64,000 nucleotides of DNA from CAYSRJ01 sp964521865 (lineage in GTDB: Bacteria; Spirochaetota; B62-G9; DRHN01). The stretch spans positions 1 through 64,000 of the forward strand of contig CAZFTJ010000025.1 in the NCBI GenBank assembly GCA_964521865.1, read 5' to 3'. A program made the translations under genes and the position numbers. Numbering within the stretch: the stretch's first letter is position 1; the number at the start of each line of letters is the position of its first letter. Below the pieces are notes generated by a model. That model was not told the origin of the DNA. It searched no databases and saw only the letters and a program-made list of their open reading frames with translations. Positions 16,265-26,367 of this stretch are shown here, piece by piece.

Positions 16265-16543
16265 CTATTCCGCCGCAATTCGTTTCATTTCCCGGTCGAT
16301 AGTTGAAAGTATATGCATGAAATCGGCGTTCTTCTCCTCTCTGGAAACGGAAACAAGGGGGCTTTTGCGAGCCATATGCCCGCTCGCTCCGACGAGAGGG
16401 ACTTCCTCCATCCTTTCCTCTGTTCCCCCGGTGTATGTGTCCAGATAACCGAAATAGCTCCCGTATCCCACAAGTACAATGCCTCTCCCCTTTGAGCCTG
16501 ATATTGCGGAAGGGATGTAGTAGCTGTCATACATGGTTTTCAC
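16265..16543 (-). CDS. Small unrecognised protein, possibly a gene fragment
   Basis: This is a 92-codon frame that starts at GTG 16543, overlapping the TGA of the frame before it as GTGA, and ends in TAG. It contains a glycine-rich stretch (GRGIVLVGYGSYFGYLD) and a charged C-terminal helix (REMKRIAAE). I do not recognise the family. The coupling with the URO-D-like fragment upstream suggests both are parts of a decayed locus at the end of the kinase/isomerase operon. It may or may not be expressed. Confidence 0.35.
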   Translation of the reverse strand: MKTMYDSYYIPSAISGSKGRGIVLVGYGSYFGYLDTYTGGTEERMEEVPLVGASGHMARKSPLVSVSREEKNADFMHILSTIDREMKRIAAE

Positions 16544-16755
16544 CTCGCAGGTTTTTTCAGAGAAAAGACGTCTTCTGGATTGCTGCGGATAAGCGGCTTT
16601 TTTATCAAGGGATCGCCGTTAACAGGAACTTCGACACTGCATCCGAATGCCTCCGAGAGAACCGTAACCCTCTCGAAAGGATTGAGATAGGGAACGTAAT
16701 CCGTGTTGTGCGAAAGGGTGATTCGGTCGCTAACATTTTGACCAGTCTTATTCAA
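16540..16755 (-). pseudogene. URO-D/MtaA-like gene fragment
   Basis: This 71-codon frame contains LNPFERVTVLSEAFGCSVEV, then NGDPLIKKPLI and NPEDVFSLKKP. The order and spacing match the N-terminal third of URO-D-type methyltransferases. The rest of the 340-390 residue protein is absent and the frame ends in TGA. The 200 nt between this fragment and the kinase gene contain further short coding-like pieces (for example MYRPNWKISGMFGY) but no gene. I read this as a truncated pseudogene. Confidence 0.5.
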
Positions 16756-16963
16756 CAGGTATGTTACAAAATTGTATGTAAATCAGCATAACAACTACCA
16801 GTATTCTTGGTCTACAAATCACCGGCTGTATTTTGCCTCTCCCCTCATCACCGGATATCCGAACATCCCGGAGATTTTCCAGTTTGGCCGGTACATCCCG
16901 TTAAGCTCAATATATGTACCCTGCGGCCTGGTTTCTCACCGCGTCCATGCGCTCGAATTCTCT

Positions 16964-18427
16964 TCATGCACATTCCAGATGCTCCACGAACCGTTTATAC
17001 AGGCTCGAATACATCCCGACAGAATCGTCAACTGGTTTGATAATGGATTTCACCCCCGCGATTTTTACACTCGCCTCTTCAATTGAGCCGAATATTCCGC
17101 TGCCCACTCCGGCAAGCACCGCCGCCCCTGCACAGGCCGCCTCCGATATACGAGGAAGAACAACCTGAATATTGCAGGCATCTGCAACTATCTGTGGCCA
17201 CACCCTGCTTTTTGAACCGCCGCCGATCATGATAAGCTTTTCCACCCGAACGCCGGCATTCCTTATCATGTCCAGATGCCGCCTGTTGACAAAAGAAACA
17301 CCCTCCATGATTGAACGAACAAAATGTGCTTCTTCGTGCACTCCGTCGATTCCGAAAAACGCCCCCTTCCCGGAACGAGAGCTCGAAATCGGTACAAAGG
17401 CAAGACCCTCAGAACCGGGCCCCACACGAGCCGCCGCTTCGTCCAGCTTTTCAAAGGAGCGCCCCGGCCGCATCACGTCTCTGAACCATTTGAGTGAATG
17501 GCCGCCGAAGGGAACGGAGGTCATGAGCCCGAACTTGCCAGTGGCGGGATGAATACCCGGGAATACCGATTGGGTTATACCCCTGCTGCCGAGGCTTTTT
17601 TCATCAAAATAGAGCCTGTCGCATATTGCAAGCAAAACCCAGGCGGTTCCGCATGACAGCACACAGTCGCCCGTATTCACGGCTCCGGCACCGATACTCG
17701 CGCAGTACTGATCGTGCGCTCCGGACACGACAGTCACCTCTTCACTGAGCCCGAGGGCCCGGGCGGCGTCGGAGGTAAGCCCTCCCAGCAGCCGGCCCGA
17801 CGGTACTATCTCAGGCACGTTATCCCTGGTAAGCCCTGCAACGGCAAGGCCCTTTTCCGACCAGTCTCTTCGAACCAGATCCAGAAACATGGTGAGCGCA
17901 AGGTTGGTATAGTCTATCGCGAACCTGCCGGTGAGCCTGTAGTTGATATAATCGATCGTGGATGCAAAATACCAGGACTTCTCGTACAGCACCGGACGTT
18001 TTTCCCTGAACCAGAAAACCGCAGGGAGGTTGAGACTGCCGATGATCGGCCACCCCGACATTTTGTACAGTTCTTCCCGGCTTACATGCCGAAGCAGTTT
18101 ATTCGCCGTTTCCTCAGCACGAGTGTCGAGCCAGCTTACAGCGGGGTATAGGGCGTGAAAATCCTCATCAAGAAGCACAAGGGCGCCGCCCTGTGTGGAA
18201 AGGCTCAATGCAACAACATCTTTTTTACACCTGATTTTCGCGGTTACTTCCCGAACCGTATCGACGAGCGCACGCCACCAGTCTTCCGTATTCTGCTCAA
18301 CCCATCCTTTAACGGGATAGGAAAGCCCGTATTCCCTGTATGCGAGACCCATGAGGTCGCCCCGTTCGGAAAAAAGGGCGCTCTTCGTCCCCGCTGTTCC
18401 GACATCGATACCGAGCAGATATTTCAT
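16964..18427 (-). CDS. FGGY-family carbohydrate kinase (xylulokinase-like, copy 1)
   Basis: This 487-residue two-domain kinase starts with the phosphate-1 loop LLGIDVGTAGTKSALF. The catalytic base aspartate lies in SGAHDQYCASIGAG near residue 235, and the C-terminal ATP-site motif is MIGGGSKSRVWPQIVAD. These are FGGY hallmarks; the SWLDTRAEE segment resembles xylulokinases. It phosphorylates a ketose, probably the product of the isomerase encoded 160 nt upstream (inference). The ATG at 18427 gives the standard start; an ATG four codons earlier is possible and neither has a clear Shine-Dalgarno site. Confidence 0.88.
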   Translation of the reverse strand: MKYLLGIDVGTAGTKSALFSERGDLMGLAYREYGLSYPVKGWVEQNTEDWWRALVDTVREVTAKIRCKKDVVALSLSTQGGALVLLDEDFHALYPAVSWLDTRAEETANKLLRHVSREELYKMSGWPIIGSLNLPAVFWFREKRPVLYEKSWYFASTIDYINYRLTGRFAIDYTNLALTMFLDLVRRDWSEKGLAVAGLTRDNVPEIVPSGRLLGGLTSDAARALGLSEEVTVVSGAHDQYCASIGAGAVNTGDCVLSCGTAWVLLAICDRLYFDEKSLGSRGITQSVFPGIHPATGKFGLMTSVPFGGHSLKWFRDVMRPGRSFEKLDEAAARVGPGSEGLAFVPISSSRSGKGAFFGIDGVHEEAHFVRSIMEGVSFVNRRHLDMIRNAGVRVEKLIMIGGGSKSRVWPQIVADACNIQVVLPRISEAACAGAAVLAGVGSGIFGSIEEASVKIAGVKSIIKPVDDSVGMYSSLYKRFVEHLECA

Positions 18428-18587
18428 GTAGCAGTCCATCGCCGAAGCTGAATACTCAGAAGGTAGTGAGTATTCCCGTCAACGGCATTCCTTACAACCG
18501 GATTAATTTTTGTACAATAACCGCCCGACCGCTTTCCCTGCACAGTAAACAACATAAACAGAGAGGCCGCATCGGGATGCGTGCTCT

Positions 18588-19985
18588 TCACATCAAAACA
18601 ACCGCATTCACCCGCATCATCTCCGCGAATTTCAATATGTCGTCCCGCCGATCACCGCTCGTCACAGCAATATGATGGGTCCCGCCTGCGAGGCCGTATT
18701 CCGTCAGAAACGCAGGAAGCTCCATATCCGGTTTTAAGTGAAAATACGGCATGTCGATATCATCGGACCCCGGTATCTTCTCACTCACCTCACCGCCGTA
18801 CACGACTATCTGAAATTCGTTGTCTTCGACAATTGCCAGATTTAAAACCGTGACCCTCTGCGGTTTCATTTGCGTGTCCGCGATAACGGGGTCAAGAGCA
18901 TCCCCGAATACGAATTTCTTCCTGCGAAGACGTGTCTTCACGCCGAAGGAAGGATTTGATTCTCCCATATGCCCCATCACAATTCTCCCTCCGTCGAAAT
19001 CGGGGCAAAAAGTCTCGGTAAATACGGTATTCCCGCACAGATATCGGAGCATCAATCCCGCTGTCGCCCCGAGAAAATCTCCCTCACCGGAATACACAAG
19101 ACCCTCCTCCTGGAGCTTTGATACGGCAAGAAACGGGAGTGTTCGTATATCCGGGTTTTCAAGAATGCCCTGGAAATGCATGGTAAACGCATTCATCCCG
19201 AGCTCATCAATCACTTTTTTAAGACCCAGATACACGCGGTTGGATTCTTTGTGTATATCATCCGTCACACCGGGATCGATTTCGTATTTCTTTCGGTCGG
19301 CTTCTATCGCTTTTGCCACTTTATCATCACCAACATCCTTTATATATCCTGCCAGCGTATCGAGAGGTATGTGCCGCACTTCCGGCCCCATCCTCGCATG
19401 GAGGTACGTGGTATCGATTCCGAAATCTCCCATCCCGTCAAAGGTGTATCCTGCGATCCCTATGATCGACTGTCTCAGCATGCTTCTTGTCCTCGCGGCA
19501 CGCGCCCATGCCTCTATTTCATGAAACGCATTTTCATCGTTTTTCTTCCCGCCGACAAACTGAAACCAGCGTCTGTTTCGTCTGAGCACGTTTGCAAGGT
19601 CCATATACCCGTGTATACCGTGGTTGAGCATGATATCATCCATACTCATCCCCTCGGCCATCGAGCTTTTCGGCGTTGTGCTGAATAAAAGGATTGGGAT
19701 GTTTATCTCAAGGAGTGGAACGAGCACCGAAATGCTCGTGGCATAAGAGACGAAGATAACGAGTATGATATCCGCATGTTCAGCCTCAAATCTTTCGATT
19801 GCGGACGTTACCTCACCCCTGTTTGTGCAGATCGATGCGGCTGTCACCTCGGCAAAACCACCGGCCCGATCCGAAATTTCCTTGATAAAAGCCGACTGCC
19901 GCGTCTGCATCTCCGGCAGAAACTCTTTATACATCTCGAGCATAAGGGGCAGAATTCCGATTCTCGGTGTGCCGGGCTCATTCAT
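18588..19985 (-). CDS. L-fucose/L-arabinose isomerase-fold protein (paralogue 2)
   Basis: This 465-residue protein is of the same fold and length as the product of 9449. It has N-terminal PRIGILPLMLEMYKEF, a central HFQGILENPD region and an acidic site SGEGDFLGATAG, with GGTHHIAVTSGD at the C-terminus, matching arabinose isomerase-like layouts with metal-binding Glu/His residues. GGAG precedes the ATG, and the start overlaps the stop of the amidohydrolase gene as ATGA, so the two are translationally coupled. Between an aldolase/amidohydrolase pair and a kinase, it is the expected isomerase step of a sugar pathway. Substrate unknown. Confidence 0.8.
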   Translation of the reverse strand: MNEPGTPRIGILPLMLEMYKEFLPEMQTRQSAFIKEISDRAGGFAEVTAASICTNRGEVTSAIERFEAEHADIILVIFVSYATSISVLVPLLEINIPILLFSTTPKSSMAEGMSMDDIMLNHGIHGYMDLANVLRRNRRWFQFVGGKKNDENAFHEIEAWARAARTRSMLRQSIIGIAGYTFDGMGDFGIDTTYLHARMGPEVRHIPLDTLAGYIKDVGDDKVAKAIEADRKKYEIDPGVTDDIHKESNRVYLGLKKVIDELGMNAFTMHFQGILENPDIRTLPFLAVSKLQEEGLVYSGEGDFLGATAGLMLRYLCGNTVFTETFCPDFDGGRIVMGHMGESNPSFGVKTRLRRKKFVFGDALDPVIADTQMKPQRVTVLNLAIVEDNEFQIVVYGGEVSEKIPGSDDIDMPYFHLKPDMELPAFLTEYGLAGGTHHIAVTSGDRRDDILKFAEMMRVNAVVLM

Positions 19986-21013
19986 CGTGCATCTCCTTTC
20001 CCCACGCTTACACTTCGTATGAGATCATATCCGTTCTGAAAAAAGAAATCCCGTATAAAGGCCCTGCCCAACCCCAGACGATCGCACGCCTTCCTGACGG
20101 CCCTGATCTGTTCGTATATAAAAGATGTAAATACGAGCTTCCCGTGATCGTCCGAAATCGAAAGGTGCCAGGGTTTCGACGTAACATAGGTATACTGGTC
20201 GTTTATCTCGACCGATTTGCCGCCGCACAACGCAATCGGTATATCGGTGCCGTACAAAATTCTCTTTGAATCGAAGCGTGCAAAGAGGTATTCGAGCACC
20301 TCCCAGTTGTTCAGCATTGCCGTGTCGCAATACACGTTTTTAAGCGGTATAATGTTGTCGAGATACCCCACGACGTTTTTCAGGTAGTAGGCCCTGCCGA
20401 TATGGGCGAGAATTATCCTCGTATTCCGATATGTGCGTGCCAGCTGAACTATTTGCATCTGGTTGACCCGATCGGCCAGGCGGAGGCTTCGGGGTATATG
20501 GAGCATCACTATCACCCCGAACCGGTCTATCACCTCCATGATACCCGGGGGGAGCATATCGTTTATTTCCACATCATCCGCTTCTTTCCCCGTGACGTAG
20601 TTCCAGTACGGCTTTATCCCGCAGAATTTCATCGAACGGAGCTCTTCTTCGACTGCCGCGGGGTCTTCATCGGGCCTGATCAGCCGGAATGGAAAAACGG
20701 TTTTTCGATCCGCTTCTGCAGCGACGTATCGGTTGTTTATATCCGAGTTATATTCGATATCCGGAAATCCGAAAACAACCGCCCGGCATTGCTTCCCCGG
20801 ATATATTTCCTCACAGTCTTTCTTCAGCTCCTGTACGGTATAGCTTTTGATATGAACACCGGGCAGCTCAACACCCGGAAGAGGTGCTGGTATGGCCTCG
20901 GCATTGAATACGTGAGTATGAAAATCGAAGATTGTGTCCGGTATAAAATGCCGTATCTCTTCATCGTATATTTTCCGATTGGCATCTTTTGCAGCCGTTT
21001 CTTTCCAGCTCAT
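19982..21013 (-). CDS. Amidohydrolase-family (ACMSD-like) metal-dependent hydrolase
   Basis: This 343-residue TIM-barrel protein has the metal-binding HxH (DFHTHVF, near residue 32), a histidine in MLHIPRS, another in ILAHIGRAYY and the catalytic aspartate in YGTDIP. This is the amidohydrolase-2 pattern of lactonases and decarboxylases such as ACMSD. In sugar operons such enzymes often open lactones. The ATG at 21013 is chosen for its AAAAGGA site; a start six codons earlier is possible. Its stop overlaps the next gene's start. A lactone or cyclic amide derived from the same sugar is a plausible substrate (inference). Confidence 0.82.
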   Translation of the reverse strand: MSWKETAAKDANRKIYDEEIRHFIPDTIFDFHTHVFNAEAIPAPLPGVELPGVHIKSYTVQELKKDCEEIYPGKQCRAVVFGFPDIEYNSDINNRYVAAEADRKTVFPFRLIRPDEDPAAVEEELRSMKFCGIKPYWNYVTGKEADDVEINDMLPPGIMEVIDRFGVIVMLHIPRSLRLADRVNQMQIVQLARTYRNTRIILAHIGRAYYLKNVVGYLDNIIPLKNVYCDTAMLNNWEVLEYLFARFDSKRILYGTDIPIALCGGKSVEINDQYTYVTSKPWHLSISDDHGKLVFTSFIYEQIRAVRKACDRLGLGRAFIRDFFFQNGYDLIRSVSVGKGDAR

Positions 21014-21142
21014 ATAGCGTCCTTTTCGCATCCGCCGGCTGTCCTGTCCGACGCCGACCCGTACATTTCGATCTCACTGTACGGAGTGTCCGTCCTGTTC
21101 ATCCAGATCTATGAAACGAAATTTCCATGTATCCGATAGCTA

Positions 21143-21955
21143 CTAGTGCAGGCCGTACTTCCTGGCCGCATCTTCAGGTTTGACCTCTTTGTTTATAACT
21201 TCATTCAGCGCATCGATAAGCTTTGAAGGATTTTGCGCCATAAAAATGTTTCTGCCGAAAATAATACCCCGCGCACCCTGCCTGACGCTGTCATATGCCT
21301 TCCTCAGCACCTCGATATCTGTATCGAGCTTTTCCGCACCGATGGTAAACACCGGAACTGGAGTGTTTTCGACGACTTCCCTGAACCTGTCGCCGGTATA
21401 AAAGGTCTTGACCAGGTCGGCGCCGAGCTCGACCATTACCCTCGTTACACGCTTTACCTTTTTATGTACCTCTTTCGCCGTCTTCTCTCTGTGCTCGACA
21501 ACATAGCACTCGCCGATGAGCGGAATGCCGAGCCGCTCTTTCTGGCGCACGACCTCTGAAAAGACGGCCACGTTCTCCGTTTCCATCTCCTCGTCCCCGT
21601 TTTCGAGAAACAGGGAACAGATAACCACTTCCCCGCCCGCTTCAACCGCCTCCTCGACGGTCGCCGCTATCCTGGTGTAGCCTCTGTCGTACTCGAGGGG
21701 ATAGTAAAAAGCCGAGGTCCAGTTGATCCTCACTACCGGTACCGGAGCATTCTCCACGGCGAACAGGTCCCAGTTTCTTTTAAGCATGAAGCGAGGCAAA
21801 AGAAGGGCATCGGTCCCAAGACAGTTCGTTATCGCCTTTCTGGCATCCTCGATCCCCGGCTGGTCCCCGTATTCCATCACATGGTCCAGCGCGGAGATGA
21901 CAAGATTTTTCTTTGTCCCAAAAAGTCTTTTCAATCGCAGCTCTTTTCCCGACAT
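21143..21955 (-). CDS. Class I aldolase of the DhnA/LsrF family (copy 2)
   Basis: This 270-residue relative of the protein at 10932 has VISALDHVMEYG at the start, the Schiff-base lysine in GADLVKTFYTGD and the phosphate site GIIFGRNIFM. AAGGAG lies seven nt before the ATG. It is the first gene of the operon that continues with amidohydrolase, isomerase and kinase. Having aldolase, isomerase and kinase together gives a complete route from free aldose to three- and two-carbon products. It is more likely a specialised sugar-phosphate aldolase than the glycolytic enzyme. Confidence 0.85.
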   Translation of the reverse strand: MSGKELRLKRLFGTKKNLVISALDHVMEYGDQPGIEDARKAITNCLGTDALLLPRFMLKRNWDLFAVENAPVPVVRINWTSAFYYPLEYDRGYTRIAATVEEAVEAGGEVVICSLFLENGDEEMETENVAVFSEVVRQKERLGIPLIGECYVVEHREKTAKEVHKKVKRVTRVMVELGADLVKTFYTGDRFREVVENTPVPVFTIGAEKLDTDIEVLRKAYDSVRQGARGIIFGRNIFMAQNPSKLIDALNEVINKEVKPEDAARKYGLH

Positions 21956-22961
21956 GTTTTACTCCTTGTTCTAAAATTATTACCTTTTCGCTAAGTATTT
22001 ACTAAAAAACTGTCACTTAATCATCGAACCTGTGGTTTTAAATAGCATCATACTTTTTATAATAACGAAATGTATTAGTTAATTTTAAAATTCACATACA
22101 TAAATGTAACATCATAAACTGCAATATTTATCACAGCCGATCAAACTATAGACAAAAAAACGCTTAAAATGAGCGATGATAATTATAACACTCAAATATT
22201 TTTGTCTTGCATAGCGTAATTCTCTAATATTTTATCACTTGCTACTCTTTCTATACAGCGTAGATGCTGTATAACAGCTTTAAAATATTTACTCGAAATA
22301 TTTCATTGTTTACGAGGTAAAAAATCAAAATTCTTATTCACCTAACTCAATATTAATCACCTTGGAAGTTTCAAAAAGCTGATCCATAGCAATTGCTCTT
22401 CCAATTGTGCAAGTGAATAGGAGATAATTAAACAATTTATGACACCAGTAAGGTAGATTGAATCTATAACACGCCCGAGCAGATATTATTGTAGATGTTT
22501 TGCAGTACCTCCACGAGTAGGTCCTCGTAATACTACCTTAAATATGTAACAAACCGATGCACCCACGGCAACAGATGTCCAGCCATTTTTGGATTTATCA
22601 GGATGACACGATGATGCCGATATCCTTATGCCCTTCCATTTTTACACACAACTTCCAACCATCTGTTTGAATCTTCTCAATCAGAGTCTTTTATCCTGTT
22701 AGCCAATTACCAACCAATTCAGCATGCAACCAGTCATTTATAATCATTTATACAGAAGCATCGGTCGCCACTTTTGTATAAACAAATCCGGGTTTCTCTA
22801 TGACTTCCTTAATATCTATAGAGCAATAATGTATTCAAAATTGTGGTCTTTCTCTCACTTCCATGGTTCCTCTACTCCTCTCTAGACTTGAGCCTGAAAA
22901 ACGATTTGTCTAATTCTATGAGTCCAGTCAATTGATACCCCGCATCTCGTTCTCCCATCTT
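21956..22961. other. Non-coding AT-rich region with degenerate coding debris
   Basis: This is 1 kb without an intact gene. The first 400 nt are AT-rich and must contain the promoter of the aldolase operon. From about 22500 the minus strand shows short coding-like stretches broken by stops, for example KPGFVYTKVATDAS near 22780. They lie next to a transposase fragment and are probably remains of insertion sequences. No RNA gene was recognised. Confidence 0.55.
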
Positions 22962-23255
22962 CTACCATACCTGAAACTCCATTTCCATATGATGCAGAAC
23001 AATACCAAGTATTCTTTCCTTCTCCAAAGCTCGTTTGCGAAACACCGCCATTTGCTCATTAAAACCCTTATTGATCTCACTCGCCTGGCTCGCAGACAGG
23101 CCCTCAAGGCTCGGGTATTTTGACAACCGATTGATCTCCCTCGTGAATACCCCGTTGGTGAACGCTTCCTTCACTACCTGCTCCGAGCATTTCCGCTTCA
23201 ACATAAAAAACGGGATGTATCCTCCCTTGCGAAGCTTTGGAACCAACGAGTACAT
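22962..23255 (-). mobile_element. IS256-family transposase fragment
   Basis: The 97-codon frame reads VPKLRKGGYIPFF, then VVKEAFTNGVFTREINRLSK and GLSASQASEINKG. This matches the conserved N-terminal third of IS256/mutator-type transposases (P-K-L-R-x-G-x-Y, then G-V-S-T-R-x-V and G-I-S-x-S-Q-V-S). The DDE catalytic core is missing, so it is inactive debris. The next 315 nt up to 23570 hold no gene. It marks the left border of the AT-rich sugar transporter block. Confidence 0.7.
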
Positions 23256-23570
23256 CGTGCCATAAAAGTATCAAACCTTCGGACCCAATACCCTGAAAAG
23301 TGGATGCTCCTGCTTTGGCTGTGCTTTCCCTTAACAGCTCCTATTTCTTCTACTGCTTCTAATTTCATAAACTATTAGGCCAGTCACTGCAGCGTTGCTA
23401 ATAACGGATCTGGATCGGTAATAAATTGCAGTAGTAATTTCTGAAAATATTTGATAAGATTTATTTTGGCCTTCGTTTCTTCCTCCTTAATGTTTATTGT
23501 GGATAACTACATCTTGGAGTTTACGATAGCCTTTGCCAATCACCAAATTGCGAAATAGATTTTACACCAG

Positions 23571-24413
23571 TTATTCCTTAACAGAACCTGCTGTTAAACC
23601 ACTTACAAGATACTTTTGAAAATACATAAACATAACCACAACTGGTAGCGTGCCTAATACTGCACCTGCCATAATTTGGTTCCATGGTGTTGAATATTGT
23701 CCAATATAACCAGCGAGACCTACTGAAACTGGCCATAACTTTTCTGAATCAATTATAGTATATGCGAATAGGAATTCATCCCAGGCAACTATAAATGACC
23801 AAGTGGATGTAGCCAACACACCAGGAATTGAAAGGGGGAAAATAATTCGAATGAGTGCTCCTAGTTGTGTGCATCCATCAATAATTGCAGCTTCTTCGAG
23901 GTCTTTTGGTATAGCATCAAAAAATCCTTTTAAAAACCATATCCCAATTGGAACTGTAATAGCCATATAAATAATCATTAAAGCATATAATGTGTTATTT
24001 AAGTGTAATTCCGCGAATATAAGATATATAGGTATTATAAGGAGTACAAATGGAAGCATTTGTGTAAGAAGAATCAAAAATATTATAAAGGATCTTCCTT
24101 TATATCTGAACCTAGAAATTGAGTATGCACCTGGAATAGCTACGAAAGTTGAAAAAAAAGTAGCAACAGCGCTTATTAATAATGAATTTCTTAACCATAT
24201 TAGTATAGGGCTTTCTTTTATATAGTTTGCATAAATAATTATTATATTTGACTTTGGTAGAAACTTGGGGGGATATGAAAACAAATTCTTCAAAGGTTGT
24301 AGAGAAGTATTAAACAGCCAATAAAAAGGGAAAATAGCTACAATACATGCAATAATGGTGACTAAATATATAAATGGCTTTTTCTTTTTCATTCGCATCA
24401 TTAGTTTTAACAT
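23571..24413 (-). CDS. CUT1-type sugar ABC transporter permease (MalG-like)
   Basis: This 280-residue inner-membrane protein has about six hydrophobic segments, with the EAA loop that docks the ATPase at EEAAIIDGCTQLGALIRIIF in the second half. The N-terminal segment (FIYLVTIIACIVAIFPFYWL) and C-terminal YLVSGLTAGSVKE are typical of MalG/carbohydrate permeases. It lies 4 nt after the partner permease gene. No ATPase gene is present in the block, so a shared MsiK/UgpC-type ATPase encoded elsewhere is expected. Confidence 0.92.
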   Translation of the reverse strand: MLKLMMRMKKKKPFIYLVTIIACIVAIFPFYWLFNTSLQPLKNLFSYPPKFLPKSNIIIIYANYIKESPILIWLRNSLLISAVATFFSTFVAIPGAYSISRFRYKGRSFIIFLILLTQMLPFVLLIIPIYLIFAELHLNNTLYALMIIYMAITVPIGIWFLKGFFDAIPKDLEEAAIIDGCTQLGALIRIIFPLSIPGVLATSTWSFIVAWDEFLFAYTIIDSEKLWPVSVGLAGYIGQYSTPWNQIMAGAVLGTLPVVVMFMYFQKYLVSGLTAGSVKE

Positions 24414-24416
24414 TAT

Positions 24417-25292
24417 TCAATCAAGTTTTTGCATAAAAAATAAATAATATAAAATGCTGAAAATTAAACTAATTAATAAACACACAAACCCTATAGCTGA
24501 TGCATATCCAAGTTTACTGAATTTAAATGCATTCAAATAAGTGAAAATTGTCAAAGTTGATGTTCTATTCGCCGGTCCCCCTTGTGTCATAAGCCAAATA
24601 ATTACAAAATTTCCAAACGACCAAATCACTAAAAGCAGTATTAAGACCGCACTCACATACCGAAGTCCAGGTAAAGTAATATGAATAAACTTTTGAATAG
24701 CGTTTGCGCCGTCGACGGCAGCCGCTTCATATTGTTCATCTGGAATACTTTTCATACCTGCAAGTAAGATTAAACAACCTAAAGGATATTGCTTCCAAAG
24801 AGTGACCAATAAAATTGCTATTATTGCAAAGTTAATATTGCTTAGCCATGCGAAATCTCTTGGTATTATTCCTATACTAGAGAGTAAAAAATTTATTACT
24901 CCGTATTGGGGATTTAACATCCAACGAAATACTAACACGAGAACCACCTGTGGAATTGCCCAAGGTAAAATCATTAATGCCCTATAAATGAACTGCCCTT
25001 TTATTTTTTGGTTTAATATTGTTGCTGCGACTAATCCAAAAATATATGTGAGAGATACTCCTCCAATCACATAAATTGATGTAGCCCTTAACACATATCT
25101 AAAACTGCTATCAGAGAAAAAAGTCTTGTAATTTTGGAGACCTACAAATTTAGCATCACTGAAGGCCAAAAGCTTCGCATCTGTAAGGCTAATACTAATA
25201 GCAAAAAATATTGGTAATATAAGTATAACTGTAATGATAATTATAGCTGGTAAAATGAAGGTATATGGAGTTAGCTTATACCCAAGCTGCAT
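24417..25292 (-). CDS. CUT1-type sugar ABC transporter permease (MalF-like)
   Basis: This 291-residue membrane protein has six predicted segments and the EAA motif YEAAAVDGANAIQKFIHITL. The N-terminus (TPYTFILPAIIIITVILILP) and the periplasmic-side GGPANRTSTL are common in MalF-type carbohydrate permeases. GAGAGGG precedes the ATG. It pairs with the MalG-like permease directly downstream and the binding protein at 27726; two dehydrogenase genes lie in between, so uptake and oxidation are probably co-regulated. Confidence 0.92.
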   Translation of the reverse strand: MQLGYKLTPYTFILPAIIIITVILILPIFFAISISLTDAKLLAFSDAKFVGLQNYKTFFSDSSFRYVLRATSIYVIGGVSLTYIFGLVAATILNQKIKGQFIYRALMILPWAIPQVVLVLVFRWMLNPQYGVINFLLSSIGIIPRDFAWLSNINFAIIAILLVTLWKQYPLGCLILLAGMKSIPDEQYEAAAVDGANAIQKFIHITLPGLRYVSAVLILLLVIWSFGNFVIIWLMTQGGPANRTSTLTIFTYLNAFKFSKLGYASAIGFVCLLISLIFSILYYLFFMQKLD

Positions 25293-25316
25293 TTCATTCC
25301 CTCTCGGTTCATGATT

Positions 25317-26327
25317 TTAAACAACGACGGCCACCTTTATTGAAGGTACATTCAGTTTATATTCATAGGCCTTTTCTGCTTCCCTTAAGTTGAAGGTTTT
25401 CGATAATAGTTCCTTGACATTTATTGTATTGTTTATTACATACTCCGCCGCTTTCTCAAATTCCTTATGGGTATATAAATATGATCCAAAGACTCCGATC
25501 TCCTTACAAAGAATACCAAGAACATCCACAACAAAATTCTTCGGCGCTATACCCACAATAACAATGGATCCCCTTTTACTTATTATGTTAGTTGCCATCT
25601 GAAATGTTTTTTGTGAGCATACAGTATCATAGACAACATCAATCTTATTTTCTCCAAGAAAATCTAAAATGCTTCTTTCTACATCATTAATTTCTTGAGC
25701 ATTTAAAGTTAAAGCCGCACCAAATTTATCTGAAATATCTAATGGAAACTTTTTTACATCTACTGAAATCACTCTGTTTTTATTCAACATACTTAATTGT
25801 TGGATTAGTAATCCAATAGTCCCTAAACCAAAAATCAATACATTTGCATTTTTTACTGGCCTTATATTTACAGTGTGAACAGCTACTGAGGTGGGCTCAA
25901 TCAGAGGTGCGTAAAGCAAATCAAATGATTCGGGCAGTACAACAATATTTTTCAACGGTACAGCAATCTTCTCCTGCATTGCACCTTCCATTTCTCCACC
26001 GATAACACATGCATTCTCACATAAATACTCTTCCCCTATTTTGCAGTAGTAGCACTTACCACAACTAATAACTGGATTCACTGCAACTTTGTCTCCTTTC
26101 TTAATCGACCCGCCACCCTTTCTTAAATCTTTGACAGTGCCACCGAATTCATGCCCTTGAACTCTGGGTGGTTTTAATACTGGGTTCTTTCCAAGATAGA
26201 CATGCATATCTGAACCACAAATACCTACTGAATATATATTAATAATCGCCTCATTATCATTACATTGTTGAGGCTCAACATTCTCATAACTAATTTCTTT
26301 GATATCACTTACCTTTACCTTTAACAT
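25317..26327 (-). CDS. Zinc-dependent alcohol/polyol dehydrogenase (MDR family, copy 1)
   Basis: This 336-residue medium-chain dehydrogenase has the catalytic zinc cysteine in VGICGSDMH, GHEFGG with the second ligand, the structural-zinc cysteines in CGKCYYCKIGEEYLCENAC and the NAD motif GLGTIG. These are sorbitol/threonine dehydrogenase features. GAGG precedes the ATG. Its neighbour at 26368 is a second MDR enzyme with different sequence, so two successive oxidations or two substrates are likely. Together with the CUT1 transporter it suggests polyol or sugar acid use (inference). Confidence 0.88.
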   Translation of the reverse strand: MLKVKVSDIKEISYENVEPQQCNDNEAIINIYSVGICGSDMHVYLGKNPVLKPPRVQGHEFGGTVKDLRKGGGSIKKGDKVAVNPVISCGKCYYCKIGEEYLCENACVIGGEMEGAMQEKIAVPLKNIVVLPESFDLLYAPLIEPTSVAVHTVNIRPVKNANVLIFGLGTIGLLIQQLSMLNKNRVISVDVKKFPLDISDKFGAALTLNAQEINDVERSILDFLGENKIDVVYDTVCSQKTFQMATNIISKRGSIVIVGIAPKNFVVDVLGILCKEIGVFGSYLYTHKEFEKAAEYVINNTINVKELLSKTFNLREAEKAYEYKLNVPSIKVAVVV

Positions 26328-26367
26328 ATTTTACCTCGGCTCAAAATGATTGAATTGCATATTATTT

